64,000 nucleotides of DNA from Caulobacter sp. 73W. GTDB lineage: Bacteria > Pseudomonadota > Alphaproteobacteria > Caulobacterales > Caulobacteraceae. Each line of letters opens with the position of its first letter. The first letter of the stretch is position 1. This document shows positions 18,919-26,921 of this stretch, in pieces. The notes beneath the pieces are model-generated. The model ran no database searches. It had not been told where the DNA came from and saw only the letters and a list, made by a program, of their open reading frames with translations. A program made the position numbers and the translations under genes. The stretch is from contig NZ_CP158375.1 of NCBI RefSeq assembly GCF_041021955.1, positions 930,001 through 994,000 on the forward strand. Direction: 5' to 3'.

Positions 18919-19935
18919 ATGACCCAGGATCTGAACGCCTTCATCGCCGGCCTGCCCAAGGCCGAACTGCATCTGCACATCGAGGGCAGCCTCGAGCCCG
19001 AGCAGATGTTCGAGTTCGCCAAGCGCAACGGCGTCACCCTGCCCTTCGATTCGATCGAGGCGGTGAAGGCGGCCTACGCCTTCTCCAACCTGCAGGACTT
19101 CCTGGACATCTACTATGCGGGGGCCAGCGTCCTGCTGAAGGAAGCCGACTTCCACGACCTCGCCATGGCCTATTTCCGGCGTCTGGCGGCGGACGGCGGC
19201 AAGCACGCCGAGATTTTCTTCGACCCACAGACCCACACCGATCGCGGCGTGCCGTTCAGCGTCGTCGCCGACGGCCTGCTATCGGCCATGGTCGAGGCGG
19301 AGAAGACCCTGGGCGTCACCTCCAAGCTGATCCTGTGCTTCCTGCGCCATCTGGACGAAGACGCCGCCTTCGAGACCCTGAAACAGGCCGAGCCCTATCT
19401 GGACCGCATCGTCGGCGTCGGCCTGGATTCCTCCGAGGTCGGCCACCCGCCGTCCAAGTTCGCCCGCGTGTTCAAGGCGGCCGCTGACAAGGGCCTGAAG
19501 ATCGTCGCCCACGCTGGCGAGGAAGGCCCGCCGGCCTATGTCTGGGAAGCGCTGGACCTGCTTGCCGTCGATCGCATCGACCACGGCAACCGCGCGCTTG
19601 AGGACGAGGCCCTGACCCGCCGGCTGGTTTCCGAAGGCATGACCCTGACCGTCTGCCCGCTGTCGAACCTGAAGCTCTGCGTGGTCGACGACCTGACGAC
19701 GCACCCGATGAAGCGGATGCTGGACCTGGGCCTGAAGGCGACGGTGAATTCCGACGATCCGGCCTATTTCGGCGGCTATCTGAACGACAACTGGACCGCG
19801 GTGGCGGCCGCCACGAACCTCACGCGCGACGAACTGATCACCCTGGCGAAGAACAGCTTCACCGGCTCGTTCCTCGAAAAGGCCGAGGTCGAGAAACGCC
19901 TGGCCGAGATCGACGTTTACGTGGCCGAGCACTAG
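18919..19935 (+). CDS. ade: Adenine deaminase, adenosine-deaminase-like family
   Basis: The 338-residue zinc amidohydrolase has metal ligands in H18-L-H20-I-EGS, the HAGEEGPP segment in the middle and SDDPAYFGGY near the C terminus. That last motif and the LHIEGSLEPE start resemble the bacterial/fungal adenine deaminases that convert adenine to hypoxanthine, rather than true adenosine deaminases, but the substrate is inferred. The ATG at 18919 begins the homologous region; an in-frame start at 18883 is possible. It is divergent from iorA. Role: purine salvage. Confidence 0.85.
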   Translation: MTQDLNAFIAGLPKAELHLHIEGSLEPEQMFEFAKRNGVTLPFDSIEAVKAAYAFSNLQDFLDIYYAGASVLLKEADFHDLAMAYFRRLAADGGKHAEIFFDPQTHTDRGVPFSVVADGLLSAMVEAEKTLGVTSKLILCFLRHLDEDAAFETLKQAEPYLDRIVGVGLDSSEVGHPPSKFARVFKAAADKGLKIVAHAGEEGPPAYVWEALDLLAVDRIDHGNRALEDEALTRRLVSEGMTLTVCPLSNLKLCVVDDLTTHPMKRMLDLGLKATVNSDDPAYFGGYLNDNWTAVAAATNLTRDELITLAKNSFTGSFLEKAEVEKRLAEIDVYVAEH

Positions 19936-20005
19936 CAGGGTCACGCTTCCGTCGCGTCGGCCCGCTACCACAAGGGCTCCCCATGGACGCATCAAGGACC
20001 TGAAC

Positions 20006-20341
20006 ATGATCGCACTCGCCCTCGCCCTGGCCGCGCAAGTCGGCACGGCCTCCGTCGCCAGCGGCGAGCCGATCCGCATCGCCGGCGTCGAGCAGCAGCG
20101 CACCATCGCCTGCGAGGGCCGCGACGTGTTCGTCGCCGGCGTCGATCACCAGCTGACCTTCACCGGCGCCTGCGCCAGTCTGACCCTGGTCGGGACCGAC
20201 AACACGATCATCATCGGCCTGAAGCCGGGCGCGCTCGTGAAGGTCGAGGGCACGGGCCACAACGTCCGCTGGAAGTCCGACCGCGAACCCCAGGTCCGGG
20301 TCGTGGGCGTCGACAACCAGATCGAGCGTCAGGTGCGGTAA
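20006..20341 (+). CDS. DUF3060-like exported protein
   Basis: The 111-residue product begins with a short hydrophobic signal-like stretch (MIALALALAAQVGTA). The rest has repeated short beta units built on GVxxQ / GxxN motifs (IAGVEQQ, VAGVDHQ, LVGTDNT, VEGTGHN, VVGVDNQ), a pattern of small beta-helix proteins annotated as DUF3060. Two cysteines (IACEG and TGACA) could form a disulfide. Function is unknown. It follows adenine deaminase by 70 bp on the same strand and converges on the acyl-CoA synthetase. Confidence 0.72.
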   Translation: MIALALALAAQVGTASVASGEPIRIAGVEQQRTIACEGRDVFVAGVDHQLTFTGACASLTLVGTDNTIIIGLKPGALVKVEGTGHNVRWKSDREPQVRVVGVDNQIERQVR

Positions 20342-20383
20342 GTCCGCCCTTTCCCTGGCCCCCGCTTGCGGGGGAGAGGGGAT

Positions 20384-21937
20384 TTACACCACATACGCGT
20401 CCCGCAGCTCCCGCTTCAGCACCTTGCCGATGTGGCTGCGCGGCAGGGCCTCGACGATGCGGAGATCGGCGACGCGTTGCATCTTGCCCAGACGCGCGTT
20501 GGCGAAGGTCTTCAACTCCTCCGCCTCCGCTGATGCGCCGGTCTTCAGGGCCACGAAGGCCACGGGCGTCTCGCCCCACTGGTCGGAGGGGGCGGCGATG
20601 ACAGCGACCTCCGCCACCGCGGGGTGCTGGACGATCACCGCCTCCAGGTCGCTGGGATAGATGTTGAAGCCGCCCGAGATGATCATGTCCTTCTTGCGGT
20701 CCATGAGCGTCAGGAAACCCTCGGCGTCGAAGCGGCCGACATCGCCGGTGCGGATAAAGCGCTCGCCCTCCGGGCTGATCCAGGTGGCCTCGTCGGTCTT
20801 GTCCTGACGGCCCTGATAGCCGTTCATGGTCGCCGCCGAGCGGCCGACGATCTCGCCGATCTCACCGGCCGGAAGCTCGTTCCCCTCCTCGTCGATCAGG
20901 CGGATGTCGCAGCCCGGGGCGGGCACGCCGACCGTGTGCAGCTTGTCGGGGAAGGCGTGGCACATGAGGATGCAGGTGCCCCCGCCCTCGGTCATCCCGA
21001 AGTACTCGACCAGCCCGCCGGGCCAGCGGTCGAGCACCTGCCGCTTCAGCTCCGCCGAGAACGGGGCGGAGGTGCAGAACTTGATCTGGAAACTGGTCAG
21101 GTCGGTCTGGTCGAAGTCCGCGTGTTCCAGGATGCGGCGGTACTGCACCGGCACCAGCATGGCGTGGGTGACGCGGTGCTGCTGCGCCAGCTTCAGGAAT
21201 TGGCCGGCGTCGAACTTCTTCATCAGCACCACCGTGCCGCCCCCTGCCAGGGTCGGGAAGAAGCAGACCAGGGTGGTGTTCGAATAGAGCGGCGTCGACA
21301 GCAGGCTGATCGGCGCGGGGCTGAAGCCCACCCCGCCCTGCAGCGCGATGTGCCGCCAGCGCATGCCGTGCGATTGCACGATGCCCTTGGGCGCGCCCGT
21401 GGTGCCGGAGGAATAGATGATGTTGAACGGATCGCCCTTGCCGAGCTCGACCTGCGCCGGGCGCGCGTCCTCGTCTGCCAGCCAGCCGTCGAAGGCCTCG
21501 CCAGCGCCAGAGCCGTCCAGGGCCACGCGCGGGACGTCCAGCCCATCCAGCGCCGCGCCCATGGCCGACGCCACGCCTTCGTCCAGGAAGAACAGCCTCG
21601 CCGCGCAGTCGGCGACCATGCCGGCGATCTGCTCGGGCGAGGACGACGGCGCGATCGGCGCCACCGCCACACCGGCCCGCAGCGCGCCGAGGAACAGGGC
21701 GGCATAGGGGATCGAGGCCGTGGCGCAAACCGCCACCGCCTCGCCCTTGACGATCTCGCCCCGCTGCAGGGCGGCGGCGACACGGTCCATCAGCAGGTCG
21801 AGGCCGGCGTAGTCGACGGCCTCCCCGCTCTCCATCACCACCGCCGGCCGGCTCGGCGCCTCCAGGGCCCGCTGGCGCAGGATGTCGCCGATGGTCCCGA
21901 AGTCCGCCGCGATCATGGCGTCGAGGGTCTGGGTCAC
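20384..21937 (-). CDS. AMP-dependent acyl-CoA synthetase
   Basis: The 517-residue adenylate-forming enzyme activates a carboxylic acid, probably a fatty acid, to its CoA thioester. The AMP-binding signature YSSGTTGAPKGIVQSH lies near residue 172, followed by YFGMTEGGG, the hinge region RTGDVGRFDAEGFLTLMDRKKDM and the C-terminal catalytic lysine context IGKVLKRELR. It lies 53 bp downstream of the FadJ-like gene on the same strand, and the two probably form an operon for fatty-acid or related acid breakdown. Chain-length preference is not visible. Confidence 0.88.
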   Translation of the reverse strand: MTQTLDAMIAADFGTIGDILRQRALEAPSRPAVVMESGEAVDYAGLDLLMDRVAAALQRGEIVKGEAVAVCATASIPYAALFLGALRAGVAVAPIAPSSSPEQIAGMVADCAARLFFLDEGVASAMGAALDGLDVPRVALDGSGAGEAFDGWLADEDARPAQVELGKGDPFNIIYSSGTTGAPKGIVQSHGMRWRHIALQGGVGFSPAPISLLSTPLYSNTTLVCFFPTLAGGGTVVLMKKFDAGQFLKLAQQHRVTHAMLVPVQYRRILEHADFDQTDLTSFQIKFCTSAPFSAELKRQVLDRWPGGLVEYFGMTEGGGTCILMCHAFPDKLHTVGVPAPGCDIRLIDEEGNELPAGEIGEIVGRSAATMNGYQGRQDKTDEATWISPEGERFIRTGDVGRFDAEGFLTLMDRKKDMIISGGFNIYPSDLEAVIVQHPAVAEVAVIAAPSDQWGETPVAFVALKTGASAEAEELKTFANARLGKMQRVADLRIVEALPRSHIGKVLKRELRDAYVV

Positions 21938-21990
21938 GCGTCGTCTCTCCGAACTCGGTCTTTACTGCTCAGCCCCGCACAAGATGGACC

Positions 21991-24066
21991 TTACAGGTCC
22001 TTGAAACCCTTGCCCTCGGCGACCAGCTTCTCCAGCAGGGCCGACGGCTTGAAGTCGTCGCCCATCTCGTTCTGGAACTGCTTCATGCGGGCCAGGATCT
22101 TGTCCAGGCCGATGCTGTCGGCCCAGTGCATCGGGCCGCCGCGATAGACCGGCCAGCCGTAGCCGTTGATCCAGACGATATCGATGTCGGAGGCGCGGAT
22201 GGCCTTGCCTTCCTCCAGGATCTTCGCCCCCTCGTTGACCATCGGATAGAGGGTGCGCTCCAGGATCTCCTGGTCGCTGATGTCGCGCTGGTTGACGCCC
22301 TTTTTGGCGGCGAAGTCGCGGATCACCTGTTCGGTCACCGGAGACGGTTTGGCGATGCGGTTCTCGTCGTAATCGTAGAAGCCCGCGCCGGTCTTCTGAC
22401 CCCGGCGGTCCATCTCGCACAGCACCTCGCGGACGGTGGACGAGCTGGTCTTGGCCGGGTCCCAGCCGATGTCGAGGCCGGCCAGATCGCTCATGGCGAA
22501 CGGCCCCATGGGCAGGCCGAAGTCGTACAGCACGCGGTCCACGTCCCAGGGCATCGCGCCTTCCAGGATCAGCTTCTGCGCCTCGCGCTGGCGCTGGGCC
22601 AGCATGCGGTTGCCGACGAAGCCGAAGCAGTTGCCGACCAGCACCCCTACCTTGCCGATGACCTTGGACAGCTTCATCGCCGTGGCGATCACCGGCTTGG
22701 CGGTCTTCTCGCCGCGCACGATCTCCAGCAGGCGCATGACATTGGCTGGCGAGAAGAAGTGCAGGCCGATGACGCTTTCCGGCCGGCTGGTGGCGGCGGC
22801 GATGGCGTCCACGTCCAGGTACGAGGTGTTGCTGGCCAGGATCGCGCCGGGCTTGGCGATCTTGTCCAGCTTGCCGAAGACGTCCTTCTTGATCTCCATC
22901 AGCTCGAACACGGCCTCGATGATCAGGTCGCAGTCGGCCAGGTCCTCAAGGTTCATGGACGGGGTGAGCAGACCCATGCGGGTCTCCACGTCCTCGGGCT
23001 TCAGGCGGCCCTTCTTGGCGGTGTTCTCGTAGTTCTTGCGGATGATCCCGACGCCGCGGTCCAGGTTCTCCTGCTTGGCCTCGATGATCGTCACCGGGAT
23101 GCCGGCGTTGAGGAAGTTCATCGAGATGCCGCCGCCCATGGTGCCAGCCCCGATCACTCCGACCTTCTTGATCGGCAGGGTCTCGGTGTCCTCCGGCACG
23201 TCGGGGATCTTGTTGGCCTGGCGCTCGGCGAAGAAGACGTAGCGCTGGGCGGCCGACTGCGGGCCGGTCATCAGCTCCATGAACAGCTTGCGCTCGGTCT
23301 TCAAACCCTGCTCGAACGGCTCGTTCACCGCCGCTTCGATGGTCTGGATGTTGTACTCCGGCGCCAGGAAGCCGCGGAACTTGCGGGCGTTGGCCTTGCG
23401 GAAGTCGGCGAAGATCTCGGGCTTGCCCTTGGCCGCCTCGATCTTGTCGTTGAGGTCGCGGACCTTCTTCAGCGGACGCCCCTCGGCGACGATCTTGCTG
23501 GCGAAGGCGATGGCGCCCGCGCGCAGGTCGCCGTCGATCAGCTCGTCGAACAGGCCCATGGCGTGGGCGGCCTTGGCGGGAACATGCTGGCCGCTGGTGA
23601 CCATCTCCAACGCCTTCTCCACCCCGACGATGCGGGGCAGACGCTGGGTGCCGCCGGCGCCCGGCAGCAGGCCCAGATTCACCTCCGGCAGGCCGGCCTT
23701 CGCGCTGGGCACGGCGACACGGTAATGGGCGACCAGCGCCACTTCCAGTCCACCGCCCAGGACCGTGCCGTGGATCGCGGCGACCACCGGCTTGGATGCA
23801 TTCTCGATGCGGCCCTGCACCTCCTGCAGGCTGGGGCCGGTCATGGCCTTGCCGAACTCGCTGATGTCGGCGCCGGCGATGAAGGTCTTGCCCTCGCAGA
23901 TCAGGACAATGGCCTTAACCGAGGCGTCAGCGTCGGCGGCCTCGAACGCCTTGTCGAGCCCCTCGCGGACCTTGGCGGACAGGGCGTTGACCGGCGGCGA
24001 GTTGAGCGTGACGACGGCGACGTCGCCCTCATTGGTCAGGTCGGTGACTTCGTTGATGGCGGCCAT
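21991..24066 (-). CDS. fadJ: Fatty-acid oxidation bifunctional enzyme: enoyl-CoA hydratase / 3-hydroxyacyl-CoA dehydrogenase
   Basis: This 691-residue protein fuses two beta-oxidation activities. Residues about 1-190 are a crotonase domain with oxyanion-hole IAGADISEFG and acidic residues in GGGLEVALV and PEVNLGLLPGAGGTQRL. After a linker, the NAD-binding VGVIGAGTMGGGISM starts near residue 303, with the catalytic histidine in IGLHFFSPANVM, followed by two C-terminal dehydrogenase helical domains (NCFGFVGNRM, FDYDEN-like region). It is the FadJ/FadB large-subunit type without the thiolase, which is not in the window. A candidate repressor site lies just upstream. Confidence 0.9.
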   Translation of the reverse strand: MAAINEVTDLTNEGDVAVVTLNSPPVNALSAKVREGLDKAFEAADADASVKAIVLICEGKTFIAGADISEFGKAMTGPSLQEVQGRIENASKPVVAAIHGTVLGGGLEVALVAHYRVAVPSAKAGLPEVNLGLLPGAGGTQRLPRIVGVEKALEMVTSGQHVPAKAAHAMGLFDELIDGDLRAGAIAFASKIVAEGRPLKKVRDLNDKIEAAKGKPEIFADFRKANARKFRGFLAPEYNIQTIEAAVNEPFEQGLKTERKLFMELMTGPQSAAQRYVFFAERQANKIPDVPEDTETLPIKKVGVIGAGTMGGGISMNFLNAGIPVTIIEAKQENLDRGVGIIRKNYENTAKKGRLKPEDVETRMGLLTPSMNLEDLADCDLIIEAVFELMEIKKDVFGKLDKIAKPGAILASNTSYLDVDAIAAATSRPESVIGLHFFSPANVMRLLEIVRGEKTAKPVIATAMKLSKVIGKVGVLVGNCFGFVGNRMLAQRQREAQKLILEGAMPWDVDRVLYDFGLPMGPFAMSDLAGLDIGWDPAKTSSSTVREVLCEMDRRGQKTGAGFYDYDENRIAKPSPVTEQVIRDFAAKKGVNQRDISDQEILERTLYPMVNEGAKILEEGKAIRASDIDIVWINGYGWPVYRGGPMHWADSIGLDKILARMKQFQNEMGDDFKPSALLEKLVAEGKGFKDL

Positions 24067-24087
24067 GGCGCTGCTCCCCGGTCCTTT

Positions 24088-24103
24088 TGAACACTTGTTT
24101 GGA
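24088..24103. promoter_or_regulatory. Candidate fatty-acid-type repressor site upstream of fadJ
   Basis: TGAACACTTGTTTGGA contains the 10-bp dyad AACA-CT-TGTT, 22-37 bp upstream of the fadJ start. On the other strand it reads CAAAC-N4-GTTCA, one mismatch from the CAAAC-N4-GTTTG pattern of PsrA/TetR-type sites. The same 12 bases recur at 30110-30121. Confidence 0.45.
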
Positions 24104-24168
24104 TAGCGTGCATGGCTGGGCGCGGGAGTCCAGCCTTCCCTTACGGGATAGGGGGTGCGCCGCCTCAG

Positions 24169-24276
24169 ATCCCTCCCCTCTGGGGAAGGTGGCCCAGAGG
24201 GCCGGAGGGGGCTGCTGACTCAGCAGACCCCCCTCCACCGCTTCGCGGTCCCCCTCCCCCGCTTCGCCGGGGAGGA
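24169..24276. repeat. GC-rich intergenic repeat, family 2 (copy A)
   Basis: This segment contains GGCCCAGAGGGCCGGAGGGG followed by GCTGCTGACTCA, shared nearly base for base with 36040-36070, and ends in inverted CTCCCC/GGGGAG blocks. It fills the gap between the serine hydrolase and fadJ. Such elements are dispersed intergenic repeats; no coding potential is evident. Confidence 0.65.
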
Positions 24277-24277
24277 T

Positions 24278-25504
24278 TCACCCCGCCGACTCCGTGACCG
24301 CCGAATAGACCAGGGTCCGCAGTTCGCGCCGCACCGGGTAGGCGCTGGACGGCATCAACTGGGTCATGAACACCACCGCGATATCCTCGACCGGGTCGCA
24401 CCAGAAGGCGGTCGAGGCCATGCCGCCCCAGAAGTACTCGCCCAGGCTGCCCAGATTCTTGGTCCGCGCCACGTCCACCGTCATGGCGAAGCCGAGGCCG
24501 AAGCCCAGCCCCTCGAACACCGCCTCGCTGAACAGGGAGGTGGAGACCTGGGTCAGCTCCTTGCCACCCGGCAGGTGGTTCATGGTCATCAGCCTAAGGG
24601 TCTTGGGCCCGATCAGCCGCGCGCCGTCCAGCTCACCACCGTTCAGCAGCATGCGGCAGAACCGCATGTAGTCGGCGGCGGTGGAGACCAGGCCGCCGCC
24701 GCCGGACTTCAGCGACGGGTCGGCCAGATAGGCGCTCTTGGCCGGGTCATCCTGCAGCACGACCTTGCCGGTCGGCGTCAGAGCGTAGCAGGCCGGCAGG
24801 CGATGCTCCTGCCCCGGCTGCACGAAGAAGCCGGTGTCCACCATCTTCAGCGGGTCGAAGATGCGCGTCCTCAGGAACGTCTCGAACGGCTGGCCGCTGA
24901 CCACCTGGACCAGATAGCCCAGCACGTCGGTGGCGACGCCGTAGCTCCAGCTGGTCCCCGGCTGGTACTCCAGCGGAATGCCCGCCAGCTTGGCGATCAT
25001 GTCATCCAGCGTGCCGTCGTTGGGCAGGTCGTCCAGCTTCAGCTTGCGATAGGCGGCGTCCACATTGCTGCGCTGCTGGAAGCCATAGGTCAGTCCCGCC
25101 GTGTGGCGCATCAGGTCGAGCACGCGCATGGGCTCGGTCGTCGGCTTGGTCTGCCACGCGCCCTCGACGCCGGCGGCGTAGACGGCCTGGTTCTTCCACG
25201 ACGGGATGTAGCGGTGGACCGGATCGTCCAGCGAGATCTTCCCCTCCTCGACCAGCATCATCAGGGCGATGGAGGTGATGGGCTTGGTCATCGAATAGAT
25301 GCGGAAGATCGCGTCGTCCTTCAGCGGGACGTTCCGTTCCCGGTCGGCCAGACCCAGGGCGCTGTTGTGGACCAGCTGGCCGCGCCGCCAGACCATCGTC
25401 TGGGCGCAGGGCAGCTTGCCGGTGTCGATATAGCGCGACTGAAGGTGAGCATCGATGCGCGCCAGGCGCTCCGACGACATGCCGACCGGTTCCGGTTTCC
25501 CCAT
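24278..25504 (-). CDS. Serine hydrolase, class C beta-lactamase/esterase family
   Basis: The 408-residue protein has the beta-lactamase-like fold motif S-x2-K as SMTK near residue 72, with a tyrosine in SWSYGVATDVLGYL that may be the second catalytic motif. No convincing signal peptide is seen, so it resembles cytoplasmic EstB-type esterases more than secreted beta-lactamases. The ATG at 25504 follows GAGGAAAG; the frame is open to 25612 without supporting features. Its neighbours (acyl-CoA enzymes, tandem-TetR, TonB receptor) suggest ester or lipid breakdown rather than antibiotic resistance. Confidence 0.82.
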   Translation of the reverse strand: MGKPEPVGMSSERLARIDAHLQSRYIDTGKLPCAQTMVWRRGQLVHNSALGLADRERNVPLKDDAIFRIYSMTKPITSIALMMLVEEGKISLDDPVHRYIPSWKNQAVYAAGVEGAWQTKPTTEPMRVLDLMRHTAGLTYGFQQRSNVDAAYRKLKLDDLPNDGTLDDMIAKLAGIPLEYQPGTSWSYGVATDVLGYLVQVVSGQPFETFLRTRIFDPLKMVDTGFFVQPGQEHRLPACYALTPTGKVVLQDDPAKSAYLADPSLKSGGGGLVSTAADYMRFCRMLLNGGELDGARLIGPKTLRLMTMNHLPGGKELTQVSTSLFSEAVFEGLGFGLGFAMTVDVARTKNLGSLGEYFWGGMASTAFWCDPVEDIAVVFMTQLMPSSAYPVRRELRTLVYSAVTESAG

Positions 25505-25602
25505 CTGCTTTCCTCGTTCTTGCTGGACGTATTTTGCGGACGAAGCTTTATAGCCCTGTGCGCAGCGGGCAACCGCCTTGGCGCGAACGGAATCTGGGGA
25601 CC

Positions 25603-26832
25603 ATGGCCGCAACCGCTCGACAGACCGCCGCCACGGCGCGCTACGAGGCCAAGAAGGAAGCCATCCTCGCCGCCGCCACCGCGACCCTGAACCGCCAGGG
25701 CGTCAAGGGCATGACCATGGCCGGCGTCGCCGCCGAGGTCGGGCTGATCACCACCAGCGTCACCTACTACTACCGCAAGAAGGAAGACTTGGCGGCCGCC
25801 TGCTTCCTGCGCGGGATCGAGCGTTTCAGCGCCCTGGTGGACAAGGCCGCCGCAGCCGCCACGCCGCAGGACCGGCTGCTGACCTTCCTTGACCGGTTCC
25901 TCGATCTGCAGCGCCGGGTGCGCAAGGGCGAGGCCCCGCCCCTGGTCAGCTTCACCGAGGTGCGCACCCTGAACGAGCCGCACCGCACCCCGGTGTTCGA
26001 GGCGTTCAGCAACCTGTTCCGCCGGGTGCGCGATCTGTTCGACGCGCCGGAGCTGTCGGGCCTCAGCCGCGTCGAGCGCAACGCCCGCACGCACCTTCTG
26101 CTGGAGCAGGTGTTCTGGACCGGCACCTGGCTGCGCCGATACGAGACCGAGGATTACGAGCGCGTCCGCGACCGGATGTTCGACATCCTGACCGGCGGCT
26201 TGGCGGCCCAGACGCGCGACTGGGACCCGCCGCTGCTGACCGTCGGCCAGTTGACCACCGACCCTCAGGAAGCGTCGGGCGAGACCTTCCTGGTCGCCGC
26301 CACCCGCCTGATCAACCAGCGCGGCTATCGCGGCGCGTCGGTGGAGGACATCTCCGCCGCGCTGAACGTGACCAAGGGCTCGTTCTACCACCACAACGAC
26401 GCCAAGGATGGCCTGGTCGTCGCCTGTTTCGAACGGACCTTCCAGGTGATGCGCGAGGCGCAGTCCGCCGCCCGCGACCTGCCCGGCGACCAGTGGAGCC
26501 GGCTGGCGGCCGCCACCTCCGCCCTGGCCCGGCATCAGCTATCGGAGCACGGGCCGCTGATGCGCGCCTCGGTGATGACCGCCCTGCCGGCGGACCTGCG
26601 CCACGACATGTCGGAACGCTATGTCCGCGTCTCCGACCGCTTTTCCGGCATGGTGTCGGATGGGGTAGCCGAGGGCTCGATCCGGCCGGTGGACCCGATG
26701 ATCGCCGCCCACATGCTCAACTCCCTGCTCAACGCCGCCGCGTCCCTGGCCGCCTGGGCCGGCGACGTGAAGAAGGGCGACGCCGCCGCCCTGCTGGTCC
26801 GCCCGCTGATGGTGGGGATATTCCGGCCGTAA
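25603..26832 (+). CDS. Tandem TetR-family regulator (two TetR DNA-binding domains)
   Basis: The 409-residue protein is twice the length of a normal TetR and contains two complete TetR-type helix-turn-helix segments. The first is near residues 15-62 (KKEAILAAATATLNRQGV, MTMAGVAAEVGLITTSVTYY), the second near 227-272 (FLVAATRLINQRGYRGAS, VEDISAALNVTKGSFYHH). Each is followed by an alpha-helical ligand/dimer-like half. The ATG at 25603 follows CTGGGGA. It is divergent from the serine hydrolase with 98 bp between starts, and flanks fadJ, acyl-CoA synthetase and a TonB receptor. It probably represses this cluster in response to an acyl compound, which is inference. Confidence 0.88.
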   Translation: MAATARQTAATARYEAKKEAILAAATATLNRQGVKGMTMAGVAAEVGLITTSVTYYYRKKEDLAAACFLRGIERFSALVDKAAAAATPQDRLLTFLDRFLDLQRRVRKGEAPPLVSFTEVRTLNEPHRTPVFEAFSNLFRRVRDLFDAPELSGLSRVERNARTHLLLEQVFWTGTWLRRYETEDYERVRDRMFDILTGGLAAQTRDWDPPLLTVGQLTTDPQEASGETFLVAATRLINQRGYRGASVEDISAALNVTKGSFYHHNDAKDGLVVACFERTFQVMREAQSAARDLPGDQWSRLAAATSALARHQLSEHGPLMRASVMTALPADLRHDMSERYVRVSDRFSGMVSDGVAEGSIRPVDPMIAAHMLNSLLNAAASLAAWAGDVKKGDAAALLVRPLMVGIFRP

Positions 26833-26837
26833 AAAGC

Positions 26838-26865
26838 CCCCTCCCTCGTCAGGACGAAGGAGGGG
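26838..26865 (-). terminator. Intrinsic terminator of the TonB receptor gene
   Basis: CCCCTCCCTCGTC pairs with GACGAAGGAGGGG (one mismatch) around AG. Read on the minus strand it is followed by TTTTT, so it suits the receptor gene ending at 26922; on the plus strand no T-run follows. Confidence 0.7.
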
Positions 26866-26921
26866 CGAGGTAGGACGGGGCGCGGATTGAGGGCGACGGC
26901 CGGGCCGCCGCCGCCTTCCCG

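Noticed and set aside
24278..25504. Beta-lactamase resistance gene
   Set aside because: No clear signal peptide and a catabolic neighbourhood; the fold is shared by many esterases, so resistance is not supported.
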